Below, piece by piece: positions 8,451 through 16,392 of a DNA stretch of 64,000 nt. The notes under the pieces were generated by a model, which searched no databases, was not told the origin of the DNA, and saw only the letters and a program-made list of their open reading frames with translations. Each line of letters opens with the position of its first letter. The first letter of the stretch is position 1. This DNA is from an uncultured Muribaculaceae bacterium (lineage in GTDB: Bacteria > Bacteroidota > Bacteroidia > Bacteroidales > Muribaculaceae), in contig CAKUMB010000006.1 of the NCBI GenBank assembly GCA_934667475.1, positions 62,001 to 126,000 of the forward strand, given 5' to 3'. The position numbers were made by a program, and so were the translations under genes.

Positions 8451-9098
8451 ATGGCAAGGAAAGATATAAGTCGTCAAAAAAAGTTTGATACTCGTATCGA
8501 CTTTACGCCTATGGTCGATATGAACATGCTTCTGATCACTTTCTTTATGCTGTGTACCACTATGATTAAGTCGCAGACGCTGCAAATCAGCCTGCCGACC
8601 AACGAGAAAGTTGAACAGCAAGATCAGAACAAAGTGAAGCAGTCTGAGGCTATCACCATCGTCATCGATGGCAAGCTCTCGCCCGACAGCCTTTCGCTGG
8701 CCAGCAATGGCATGCTTTACTACTACGATGGTAAGCCCGACGTTGAGAACAACAACATGAAGCAAATCAAGTTTGGCGCCGGTGAGGGTACGATTCGTCA
8801 AATCCTCTCTGAACGCAACTCTGAGGTGCTCACTAAAATCAACGAACAGAAAGCCCGCTGGAAGAAAGGCGAGATTACTGACGAGCAATACCAGGAAGAA
8901 GCCAAGAAGATTCGTAACAACGACGAGCTTAAGCGTCCCGTTGTCATGATTAAGGCTACTGCAAACGCCAGCTACGCTGACGTGGTGAATGTGCTTGACG
9001 AAATGCAAATCAACAACATCAGCCGCTACCAGATTGAGCGTATGAGTCACGTTGACTCTGTGATGATGATGAAGTTGCAGGGCAAACCTATCAAGTGA
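8451..9098 (+). CDS. exbD: ExbD/TolR-family protein, long form (second copy)
   Basis: This is the second ExbD paralogue of the Ton module. It has an N-terminal basic segment, then TPMVDMNMLLITFFM with the conserved membrane aspartate at residue 23. A periplasmic part of about 170 residues includes a charged, likely helical insertion (about 115-160, KINEQKARWKKGE). The C-terminal part (YADVVNVLDEM) is the usual ExbD fold. At 215 residues it is long for the family, like its neighbour, but the two are not close copies. It starts 6 bp after the first exbD and ends 52 bp before tonB. Confidence 0.9.
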   Translation: MARKDISRQKKFDTRIDFTPMVDMNMLLITFFMLCTTMIKSQTLQISLPTNEKVEQQDQNKVKQSEAITIVIDGKLSPDSLSLASNGMLYYYDGKPDVENNNMKQIKFGAGEGTIRQILSERNSEVLTKINEQKARWKKGEITDEQYQEEAKKIRNNDELKRPVVMIKATANASYADVVNVLDEMQINNISRYQIERMSHVDSVMMMKLQGKPIK

Positions 9099-9150
9099 TG
9101 CGTGGTGATAGATTCTATAGATTAAGAATTAATTAAAACAATTAAGTATT

Positions 9151-10017
9151 ATGCCAAAAGATGTAGATCTTTCATCAAAAGAATGGTGCGACCTCATTTT
9201 TGAGGGCAAAAATAAGGACTTCGGTGCTTATGTGATTCGCACCGGCTCGGTTAAGCGTCACACCAAGGCTGTGGTTTATACACTCATCGGCCTTGTGATT
9301 GTGGGTGCTGCCATCTTTTCGACGCTCAAAATTCAGCAACTCATTGCTGAGCAGCGTCTGAAGGATCAGGCCGAGCAGGAAAACGTAGCTGTTGACCTTT
9401 CTACAAAGGAAGCTCCTAAGGAAGAGCAGCAGCAGAAGCTTGAAGAGGAAAAACCCGAAATCAAGAAGGAAGAGGTTCTTCAGTCTGTTAAGGTGACTGA
9501 GCTCAACATCGTCGAAGACTCTCAGGTTAAGAAGGAAGATGAGATTAAGTCGCAAGATGAGCTGAAGGACGAGAGCAAGGCTTTCGGTCAGAAGGATAAT
9601 GACGAAGGTGTTACCGACCGTAACCTCACTAAGACCCTCAAAAACGAGGTTGTCGTTGACGAGGTTAAGCCGGTTGAAGAGAAGAAGGCTGAACCCGAAC
9701 AGGTGTTCAAGTCGGTGGAGCAGATGCCTACCTTCCCCGGTGGCGATGCTGCCCTCATGAGATATCTCTCTTCTCACCTGCAATACCCGACTATGGCGCA
9801 GGAAAACGGCGTTCAGGGTACTGTGGTTGTTCAATTCGTCGTTACCAAGACTGGTAAGGTGGGTGAGGTTAAGGTTGTCCGTTCGGTTGACCGCGACCTC
9901 GACAGGGAGGCAACTCGTGTTTGCCGCTCGTTGCCCAACTTCGTTCCTGGCCGTCAGAATGGCCAAGCCGTTAACGTTTGGTACACTCTGCCTGTCAAGT
10001 TCAAACTCCAGCAGTAA
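9151..10017 (+). CDS. tonB: TonB-family energy transducer
   Basis: TonB spans the periplasm and passes energy from ExbB/ExbD to outer-membrane TonB-dependent receptors. The 288-residue protein has a cytoplasmic N-terminus of about 38 residues, one membrane helix (about 40-59) and a long Lys/Glu-rich periplasmic linker (about 70-180). The C-terminal TonB domain covers about residues 185-288 (MPTFPGGDAALMRYL through the YTLPVKFKL end). The Lys/Glu linker replaces the Pro-rich linker of proteobacterial TonB. It is the last gene of the Ton operon, with a strong terminator at 10053-10087. Its C-terminal domain is nearly copied in the next gene. Confidence 0.93.
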   Translation: MPKDVDLSSKEWCDLIFEGKNKDFGAYVIRTGSVKRHTKAVVYTLIGLVIVGAAIFSTLKIQQLIAEQRLKDQAEQENVAVDLSTKEAPKEEQQQKLEEEKPEIKKEEVLQSVKVTELNIVEDSQVKKEDEIKSQDELKDESKAFGQKDNDEGVTDRNLTKTLKNEVVVDEVKPVEEKKAEPEQVFKSVEQMPTFPGGDAALMRYLSSHLQYPTMAQENGVQGTVVVQFVVTKTGKVGEVKVVRSVDRDLDREATRVCRSLPNFVPGRQNGQAVNVWYTLPVKFKLQQ

Positions 10018-10052
10018 TACGATTGGCAGTATTATAAGCTAAATATCCATTA

Positions 10053-10087
10053 GCCACCGAAGAATAGTCTTCGGTGGCTTTTTTTTT
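10053..10087 (+). terminator. Intrinsic terminator after tonB
   Basis: A perfect 11-bp stem (GCCACCGAAGA at 10053-10063 with TCTTCGGTGGC at 10068-10078) and a 4-nt loop are followed by nine T. Confidence 0.92.
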
Positions 10088-10098
10088 GTGCCATAAAC

Positions 10099-10129
10099 TT
10101 TGTGGAATCAAGCCGTTTTCATAACTTTA
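10099..10129 (+). promoter_or_regulatory. Predicted promoter of the zinc-ribbon/TonB gene
   Basis: TTTG at 10099-10102, a 19-bp spacer and TAACTTTA at 10122-10129 (one mismatch to TAnnTTTG). It lies just after the tonB terminator, so the gene at 10212 is probably transcribed separately from tonB. Confidence 0.5.
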
Positions 10130-10211
10130 CAGCAGTAATCCGAGCTTGTCATAGCAGGCTTGAGTGTTTAATTCAATCTTAAGTGAAACCCATTTAAACC
10201 ACTGTTACACT

Positions 10212-11102
10212 ATGAGTCTTTGCCCTAAGTGTGGTCGTCTGCTCGACGATGACGCCATGTTCTGTTCAAAATGCGGCGCGCGGGTCGGCTGTTACGGCTC
10301 TGCCACGCCTCCGCCGCTGCCTGGCGCGCCCGAATATGGGCCGCATAGCGCGCCACAGCCGCAGTCTGCCCGCTTCAGCGCTCCGCAGCATCGTCGCATC
10401 GAGCCCGAGCCTATGCCGTCACGTGGCCAGTGGGCCAATGCTGGTACGGTGCTGCTGATTCTGCTGGTGCTGGCTGCTGTTGGCCTGGTGGCTTATTTGC
10501 TGTTCCCTCACAGCCCGGTGCCTGAAACGCCGCAGTTACGTGAAGTCGTCACCACGTCCGACTCCGCTGATCCTGAATTTGATGCCTACAATGAACCCGA
10601 TGTGGCCGGACCTGCCGATGATGGGTTGAAACCCATCGGGCATGCCGACGCTCTGCAGCCAAACGCAATTGGTGACGTGCCTGTCTCCGAAACTGAGGAC
10701 GTGATGGAGACACAATCGTTTGTTGTGCAGCGCGATGAATCCACTTGGTCTGCGCAAGAGCCCGGTGCGCGCGAAGTTCCGCAGCGCGTGTTCAAGTCGG
10801 TGGAGCAGAAGCCATCCTTCCCCGGTGGCGATGTCGCCCTCATGAGGTACATCTCTTCTCACTTGCAATATCCGTCATCGGCGCGTGAGAGCCACATCGA
10901 GGGCACAGTGGTTGTTCAGTTGTTAGTTACGGCAACCGGCCGTGTCGATGAAGTTAACGTCATCCGCTCGGTCGACCGCGACCTCGACAGGGAGGCTGTG
11001 CGCGTTTGCCGCTCGCTGCCCAACTTCGTTCCTGGCCGTCAGAATGGTCAGGCTGTTAACGCTTTTTACACTCTGCCTGTGATGTTCAAGCTGCAGCAAT
11101 AG
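10212..11102 (+). CDS. Zinc-ribbon membrane protein with a TonB C-terminal domain
   Basis: This is an unusual hybrid of 296 residues. It begins with a zinc-ribbon (CPKC at 4-7, CSKC at 18-21), then a Pro-rich stretch, one membrane helix (about 76-98), an acidic periplasmic linker and a C-terminal TonB domain (about 194-296). The TonB domain is nearly the same as that of the tonB just upstream, including identical stretches such as RSVDRDLDRE and NFVPGRQNGQAVN. The zinc-ribbon resembles the one in the next gene. By TonB topology the ribbon would be cytoplasmic. The start at 10212 is chosen because the ribbon begins there; an in-frame ATG at 10164 would add an unconserved 16 residues. Function is inferred only: an alternative or regulated TonB. 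Confidence 0.8.
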   Translation: MSLCPKCGRLLDDDAMFCSKCGARVGCYGSATPPPLPGAPEYGPHSAPQPQSARFSAPQHRRIEPEPMPSRGQWANAGTVLLILLVLAAVGLVAYLLFPHSPVPETPQLREVVTTSDSADPEFDAYNEPDVAGPADDGLKPIGHADALQPNAIGDVPVSETEDVMETQSFVVQRDESTWSAQEPGAREVPQRVFKSVEQKPSFPGGDVALMRYISSHLQYPSSARESHIEGTVVVQLLVTATGRVDEVNVIRSVDRDLDREAVRVCRSLPNFVPGRQNGQAVNAFYTLPVMFKLQQ

Positions 11103-11198
11103 CGCAAAAACTTCCCAAGCCACCCAGCGGCAGCTTTTTTATTGCAGCAAAAGCGCTTTTTGCTGCTTGCAAACGGCTACAAATACGCCAAATTTGTT

Positions 11199-11206
11199 TA
11201 ATTTTG
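11199..11206 (+). promoter_or_regulatory. Predicted -7 element before the second zinc-ribbon gene
   Basis: TAATTTTG is an exact TAnnTTTG match, 75 bp before the start at 11281. No good TTTG -33 box is seen at the expected distance. Confidence 0.45.
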
Positions 11207-11280
11207 TGTACGAATTGGCTGATGCAGGCATCATGCGCCAGTGCAGCCACAAGTGTAACTATTAATCAGCAATAACAGAA

Positions 11281-12318
11281 ATGCTTATATGTCCTAAATG
11301 CGGTAGTCAGCTCAACGATGACGACCGCTTTTGCCCCAAGTGCGGCACCCCCGTTGCGCCGCAGCCTCAAGCCCCCGTTGCGCCGCAGCCTCAAGCCCCT
11401 GAGCAGTCGCATTGGGCTCCCGCTCAGCCAGTGCAGCCAGCCCCCGATGCGCAACAGCCCAAGAAGACCAATGTGAAACTCATAGCAGCCGTGGTCGCGG
11501 CCGTGATAGTGGTTGCTGGCGTGTGCTGCTACTTTGTGATGCAGTCGCATGGCGAGCAGCAGATGTGGGAGCAGTGCGAAAACTCTACCGACACTGCCGA
11601 CTTCGAGAAATACATCGATGCTTACCCCGACGGTGACCACATAGCCGAGGTCAAGACCATGTATGCCAAGCTAAAGGCCGATGGCGAGGCGTGGAACGGA
11701 GCGCTCAATAGTGGCGACGCGGCCTCGCTGCGCAGCTATCTCAGCGCCTTCCCAAGCGGTGTGCATGCCGCCGAGGCACGCCAGCGTCTCGACGACGCTG
11801 TGTGGAACGAGGCCCAGAGTTCAAACTCGTCCGAAGCCTATCTGGCCTATATGCAGGAATTTCCCAGTGGCAGCCACTACCAGGATGCCGTGAACGCCTA
11901 CAACAAAATCCAGTCGACGGTGATGACTGATGCCGACCAGGACAACGTGCGCGCCAGCATCGAGCAGTTTTTGGCTGGCATCGAGGCCTTCGACTCGCAG
12001 ATGATGCTCAGCGCCTGTGCCCCGCGCCTGGTCAACTTCATGGGCAAGCGCGCCACAGCCAAGGATGTGGCCGACTACATTGCCGCCTACCGCAATTCCG
12101 ACATTTCGGCCATATCGTTCTCGGGCCTTAGTGTGCAGACGCAGAAAAGTGCCGACCAGAGCGGAGCCATAACCTACAAGGCGGTGTTCTCCGTAGACCG
12201 CCGCTTCGAGCGCGAGCAGGTGGAGAAGGGCACGCTGGCTTCGATGCGCGGCACTGCAGTGCTCAATTCCGACTACAAAATCACGGCCATCACCATGAAC
12301 AAGACGGCCGAATATTGA
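11281..12318 (+). CDS. Zinc-ribbon, single-span membrane protein with repeated periplasmic motifs
   Basis: The 345-residue protein starts with a zinc-ribbon (CPKC at 4-7 and 18-21), then a Pro/Gln-rich stretch with an exact duplication of VAPQPQAP, and one membrane helix (about 64-84). The outer part has three degenerate repeats of about 40 residues with the pattern F/Y-x3-YP/FP-x-G-x-H (YPDGDH, FPSGVH, FPSGSH), resembling TPR-like or SPOR-adjacent repeats seen in Bacteroidota envelope proteins. A C-terminal domain (about 220-345) resembles the NTF2-like fold only vaguely. No function is known to me. It may sense something across the inner membrane next to the Ton system. Confidence 0.75.
   Translation: MLICPKCGSQLNDDDRFCPKCGTPVAPQPQAPVAPQPQAPEQSHWAPAQPVQPAPDAQQPKKTNVKLIAAVVAAVIVVAGVCCYFVMQSHGEQQMWEQCENSTDTADFEKYIDAYPDGDHIAEVKTMYAKLKADGEAWNGALNSGDAASLRSYLSAFPSGVHAAEARQRLDDAVWNEAQSSNSSEAYLAYMQEFPSGSHYQDAVNAYNKIQSTVMTDADQDNVRASIEQFLAGIEAFDSQMMLSACAPRLVNFMGKRATAKDVADYIAAYRNSDISAISFSGLSVQTQKSADQSGAITYKAVFSVDRRFEREQVEKGTLASMRGTAVLNSDYKITAITMNKTAEY
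11350..11397 (+). repeat. Exact 24-bp tandem duplication inside the zinc-ribbon gene
   Basis: The unit at 11350-11373 is repeated without change at 11374-11397. It adds eight residues (PVAPQPQA) to the linker in frame and looks like recent slippage; copy number may vary between strains. Confidence 0.9.
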
Positions 12319-12422
12319 TGCCAACGGCTGCACTGATGGTTAACATTCTATAATTAAGTGGCTATGAGTTCATCGTTTGGCAAATTTTCGCTAATTTTAC
12401 AAGAAATATGCAGTGACCGTGC

Positions 12423-12430
12423 TATTTTTG
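12423..12430 (+). promoter_or_regulatory. Predicted -7 element before the small membrane protein
   Basis: TATTTTTG matches TAnnTTTG, 58 bp before the start at 12488. A second near match (TAATTTTA) lies at 12392-12399. The -33 box is not clear for either. Confidence 0.4.
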
Positions 12431-12487
12431 CGTTATAATGTTAAACTAAACCGCATTTTAACGGTCGAAATGTAAATTTTAAGAATA

Positions 12488-12745
12488 ATGGCAATAAAGA
12501 TAACAGGAGAAGGCATTGTAAACGCTCTGCGGGTGTTTTTCGGAGCATTCATGATTGTGGTTTACCTTGGCATGTCGGTTTTGTTCATGCTCAACTTCTT
12601 CAACTTCTCAACCACCCCCACGTGGACATTGGCCCGCTGGGTGTTTGCAGTAATCTTGGGAGTCTATGGAATTTACCGCGGCTATCGCCAGGTGAAGGGC
12701 ATCGACTACTACCGCAGCGGCAAGAAGGCCGACGGCGGCGAGTGA
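12488..12745 (+). CDS. Small two-helix membrane protein
   Basis: The 85-residue protein has two hydrophobic helices (about 15-37 and 46-63) separated by a short loop, and a basic C-terminus (YRSGKKADGG). It has no catalytic motif. It lies 50 bp before the PstS-like lipoprotein and reads in the same direction, between the Ton-associated genes and the TPR protein, so it may be a small accessory subunit. The coding look is normal for the window. The family is not recognised by name. Confidence 0.7.
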   Translation: MAIKITGEGIVNALRVFFGAFMIVVYLGMSVLFMLNFFNFSTTPTWTLARWVFAVILGVYGIYRGYRQVKGIDYYRSGKKADGGE

Positions 12746-12794
12746 GGCGGCCGATTAACGAAACGGTTCAACAAAATAAAAACAAAATAGAACT

Positions 12795-13790
12795 ATGCGC
12801 AAAATCAACTACATATTATCGCTGGCTGTGGCACTGACCATGACTGTGCTGCCATCGTGCCAGCAGCAGAAGCCCACCAACACTCCAACGTCGGGGTTGG
12901 CTCGGGTGATGTGCGACGAGTCGTTCCAAAACATCCTCGACCAGGAGGTGGAGGTGTTTGAATACTCCTACAAGGACGCCAACATAATGCCGCTCTACAT
13001 GAGCGAAAGTGCCGCCCTCGACTCGCTGCTGCACAAGAAGGTTGATCTCATCATCACCTCGCGCGACCTCACACAGGAGCAGCGCGAAATTCTCAAGGGT
13101 CAGGGACGTGCCTACCGCTCGCGCAAAATCGCAGTCGACGCAGTGGCCATCATCGTCAACAAGGCCAACGACATCGACGAACTGTCGATGAACGACCTTC
13201 GCGACATCTTCACAGGCAAAAGCACCAAGTGGGGCAAGGTGTTCCCCACCAAGACGCTGAAAAACGACGACATTCAGGTGGTGTTCGACGGCAACGGTTC
13301 GGGCATAGTGCATTATGTGAAAAACAAGTTCCTTGGCGGCAAGGAGTTTCCCATAAAGGTGTATGCACAAAAGAGCACCGACGACGTGTTTAAGGCCGTG
13401 CAGGCCCACAAAAACGCCATTGGCTTTATAGGTGTCAGCTGGATTACCGATGACCTCAAGGGCAACCAAGAGCCCATAGAGCAGCGCGTGTCGAAGCTCA
13501 ACACCAACGACCCCAACGATGTGACAGCCATCGACTTCACCGACAAAATTAAGGTGATGGCCGTGCGCGCCGAAAATCAAATTCAGGGTGTCAAGCCCTA
13601 TCAGGCCTACCTGTTCGACGGCTCATATCCGCTGTTCCGCACCATCTACGCCATCGATGCCTCGGCCGGCGGCACACTCGACCACGGCTTCTACAGCTTC
13701 CTGACCGGCGTCATAGGCCAAAAGATAATTCTGCACACCGGCGTGCTGCCGGCAGCCGAGCCCATCAGGGTGGTGGAGGCAGTGAAATAG
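12795..13790 (+). CDS. PstS-like phosphate-type substrate-binding lipoprotein, orphan
   Basis: The 331-residue protein has a lipoprotein signal peptide with the lipid cysteine at residue 22 (TVLPSC). The mature part has the periplasmic binding protein fold of PstS: the early SESAALDSLL and DLIITSRDLT, the central MNDLRDIFTGKSTKWG, FDGNGSGIVHYV, and a C-terminal YPLFRTIYAI. In phosphate uptake such proteins feed PstCAB, but no permease or ATPase gene is nearby. The neighbours are Ton genes and a TPR protein, so a structural or sensing role is possible. Ligand choice cannot be read. Fold assignment is fairly sure; phosphate uptake is not claimed. Confidence 0.8.
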   Translation: MRKINYILSLAVALTMTVLPSCQQQKPTNTPTSGLARVMCDESFQNILDQEVEVFEYSYKDANIMPLYMSESAALDSLLHKKVDLIITSRDLTQEQREILKGQGRAYRSRKIAVDAVAIIVNKANDIDELSMNDLRDIFTGKSTKWGKVFPTKTLKNDDIQVVFDGNGSGIVHYVKNKFLGGKEFPIKVYAQKSTDDVFKAVQAHKNAIGFIGVSWITDDLKGNQEPIEQRVSKLNTNDPNDVTAIDFTDKIKVMAVRAENQIQGVKPYQAYLFDGSYPLFRTIYAIDASAGGTLDHGFYSFLTGVIGQKIILHTGVLPAAEPIRVVEAVK

Positions 13791-13853
13791 CCTTCAGCAC
13801 CAACACAATACACATTGATAAATCAAAACAAATAACTTAATAAATTTAAAGAA

Positions 13854-15482
13854 ATGAACATCAAACTTTTACTTGCTTCAGCCCTGGTGCTTGGAGCTTC
13901 CGTCAGCAGCTTTGCTCAAGGCTACAAAGACGGTATAGAGTTTTATAAAATCGGTCAGTTCGACAACGCCAAAGAGCTTCTCGAGCGTAATCTCGACAAC
14001 TCTTCCACCGACAAGAGTGAGGCCTACTACTATCTGGGTCAGGTGGCATTTGAAAAGGGTGATTTAACCGGTGCCAAGTCGTTCTACGACAAGGGTGTGG
14101 CCGCCAATGCCAAAAATGCCTACAACTATGTGGGCCAGGCTGCTGTGGCTCTGAAAAACGGCAACGAGAGCGAGGCTGAGAATCTTTTTAAGGCTGCCCG
14201 CAAGCTGGTGAAGAAAAACCCGAAGCTCGAGACAGCCATCGCGCGCGCCTACTATCAGGCCGATGCTGCAAAATATGCCAAAGACATCGAGAAGTGCATC
14301 AAGTCGGCCCGCAAATACAACGCCAAAGACCCCGATTCATACATCTACGAGGGCGACACCGAGGCCGCTAAGCAGGCATGGGGCGACGCAGCCGGCATGT
14401 ATGAGCTGGCCTTCACCTACGATCCCGAAAACATCGAGGCCTACGTTAAGTTTGCCAACACATACTTCAATGTGAACCCCAAGATGGCCATCGAGAAGCT
14501 CGAAGAGCTCCTTGCCAAGCAGCCCAACTCTGCTCTGGTTCAGCGCCAGCTTGCCGAGAAGTACTATAGCGACAACCTTGGTGCAAAGGCTGCCGAGCAG
14601 TATGGCGAATACATCAAAAACCCCAACCACTTCGCACAAGATGAGCTGCGCTATGCACAGCTGCTGTTTGGCGCAGGCCGCTATCAGGAGTGCTACGACG
14701 TGACCACCCGCCTCGGTTCGGCCACCGACGCCAGCGCCAACCAGGTGTTCTTCGCAAAGCGCCTTAAGCTCTACAGCCTTGTTTCGCTCAAGAAGTGGGC
14801 CGAGGCAGTGGAAGTTGGCCGCGACTTCTTTGCAACCAAAGTGACTGCTTCAACTCCTTTCCAGGCCAACGACTACATCAACTACGCTTCGGCCCTCAAG
14901 GAGAACGGCAACGCCGAGGAGGCAGTGGCAGCCTACGACACAGCCCTCAAGCTCGACCCGAAGAATGCCGACCTCATGCGCGGCCTCAGCGAGTCGTATT
15001 CAGATGTGAAAGACTTCAAAAACGCCATCAAATACCAGCAGATGCTGGTTGAGAGCGGAGCCGGCTCAAGCAACGACATTTTCGGTCTGTCGCTGGCCTA
15101 CTTCAATCTGGCTGTGACTAGCACCGATGCTGCCGAGAAGGCCGATGCCATAGCCCAAAGCAAGAAGTATCTTGAAGAGGTTAACGCTAAGGTGCCGGGC
15201 AACGTGCAGATTGTTAACCAGCTTGCCCGTGTCGAGAAGTTCAACGACACCGACGCAAAGAAGGGCACTGCCGTTCAAGCCTACAAAGAACTCGTGAAGA
15301 TTCTCGATGCCAAGCAGGACAAGACTGGCTATGAGCGCTACTACATCAGCGCCTACAACTATCTTGCCAACTACTACATGAACAAGAAGGATGAGGCCAC
15401 AGCCAAGATGTATTACGAGAAGTGGCTCGAGAACGACCCGCAGAACGAAGCCCTCAAAAAATACGTTTCGGGCTTGAAATAA
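13854..15482 (+). CDS. Secreted tetratricopeptide-repeat protein
   Basis: The 542-residue protein has a signal peptide (cleavage likely after SFAQ, about residue 22) and then almost only TPR helices. Recognisable units include YYYLGQVAFEKGDLTGAKSFYDKG, ENIEAYVKFANTYF and ENGNAEEAVAAYDTALKLDP, and the last unit is near 510-535. TPR arrays mediate protein contacts; here it is probably periplasmic or outer-membrane attached. It ends the Ton-associated gene set and is followed by a terminator. The order exbB-exbD-exbD-tonB ... PstS-like-TPR is, as far as I recall, repeated in other Bacteroidales, which suggests that the products work together. Confidence 0.85.
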   Translation: MNIKLLLASALVLGASVSSFAQGYKDGIEFYKIGQFDNAKELLERNLDNSSTDKSEAYYYLGQVAFEKGDLTGAKSFYDKGVAANAKNAYNYVGQAAVALKNGNESEAENLFKAARKLVKKNPKLETAIARAYYQADAAKYAKDIEKCIKSARKYNAKDPDSYIYEGDTEAAKQAWGDAAGMYELAFTYDPENIEAYVKFANTYFNVNPKMAIEKLEELLAKQPNSALVQRQLAEKYYSDNLGAKAAEQYGEYIKNPNHFAQDELRYAQLLFGAGRYQECYDVTTRLGSATDASANQVFFAKRLKLYSLVSLKKWAEAVEVGRDFFATKVTASTPFQANDYINYASALKENGNAEEAVAAYDTALKLDPKNADLMRGLSESYSDVKDFKNAIKYQQMLVESGAGSSNDIFGLSLAYFNLAVTSTDAAEKADAIAQSKKYLEEVNAKVPGNVQIVNQLARVEKFNDTDAKKGTAVQAYKELVKILDAKQDKTGYERYYISAYNYLANYYMNKKDEATAKMYYEKWLENDPQNEALKKYVSGLK

Positions 15483-15522
15483 TAAAAGGAGAAAAGACTC
15501 TTTTTTAGGATTCATTGTTTGA

Positions 15523-15560
15523 CAGGCACTCCGCACACGTGTGGGGTGCCTGCTTTTTTT
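15523..15560 (+). terminator. Intrinsic terminator after the TPR gene
   Basis: CAGGCAC (15523-15529) pairs with GTGCCTG (15546-15552), extended inward by a CACACGTGTG core, and is followed by C and seven T. Confidence 0.85.
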
Positions 15561-15699
15561 GTGCCCGCCTGCCAGCTCCGGTGTGCCCTGCCGCTACAAA
15601 GTGGTGCAGTGCGCGTCAGATGTTGACGGGCTGACGGGCTGAAACGATTGGAAGAAAAAACTGCGTGGCCCGTTTTCGGGTGGTTAACGAAAAAAACGC

Positions 15700-15707
15700 T
15701 AACTTTG
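15700..15707 (+). promoter_or_regulatory. Predicted ruvA-sprA promoter, -7 element
   Basis: TAACTTTG is an exact match to TAnnTTTG, 42 bp before ruvA. A TTTC at 15674-15677 is a weak -33 candidate. Confidence 0.55.
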
Positions 15708-15749
15708 TAGTTTCACAACGCAATGTAATTTTTTCTTTACCGCACCACA

Positions 15750-16346
15750 ATGATAGACTATGTCAAAGGCCAAGTGGCCGAACTCAATCCAGCCTACACC
15801 GTGATCGACAATCACGGCGTTGGCTATATGATCAACATATCCCTCACCACCTACAACGCCGTGCTGCAGGCACAGCGGTCGGGCAGCGACGTGAAACTGT
15901 TTGTGTATGAGGCCATACGCGAAGACGCACACCTGCTCTACGGTTTTTCGGGCCGCAGCGAGCGCGAACTGTTTGTGCTGCTTATCAGCGTTTCGGGCGT
16001 GGGCCCCAACACAGCCCGCGTGATTCTGTCGTCGCTGCCGCCCAGCGACCTGGTGCAGACCATTGCCAGCAACAATGCCTCGATGCTGAAATCGGTGAAG
16101 GGAATCGGTGCAAAGACGGCTCAGCGCATAATTGTTGACCTCAAAGACAAAATAAATGGGGTGGACGATGCGTTATTAAGTGGTACGGCTTTGCCCTCGG
16201 GCGAAGTGTTCGACGAGGCCATGTCGGCACTTGTAATGCTCGGCTTCACCAAGCAGATGTCGCAAAAGGCTCTGAAAAAGCTGTTTGCCGACAATCCTGC
16301 CATTTCGGTTGAAGACGCAATCAAGAAGGCGCTTAAAATGATGTGA
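15750..16346 (+). CDS. ruvA: Holliday junction DNA helicase subunit RuvA
   Basis: RuvA binds Holliday junctions as a tetramer and loads the RuvB motor for branch migration. The 198-residue protein has the N-terminal OB-fold start (MIDYVKGQVAEL) and the YGFSGRSERELF segment. Two helix-hairpin-helix motifs follow (VSGVGPNTARVIL and VKGIGAKTAQRIIVDLKDK). The C-terminal domain (about 150-198, VMLGFTKQMSQKAL) is the flexible RuvB-contact part. Length is normal. It lies 46 bp before sprA, an adjacency known in other Bacteroidota. Confidence 0.96.
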   Translation: MIDYVKGQVAELNPAYTVIDNHGVGYMINISLTTYNAVLQAQRSGSDVKLFVYEAIREDAHLLYGFSGRSERELFVLLISVSGVGPNTARVILSSLPPSDLVQTIASNNASMLKSVKGIGAKTAQRIIVDLKDKINGVDDALLSGTALPSGEVFDEAMSALVMLGFTKQMSQKALKKLFADNPAISVEDAIKKALKMM

Positions 16347-16392
16347 CGCGCCGCCGCATTTTGTTGAATCACGCATTTGGTTTTTTTTATTG

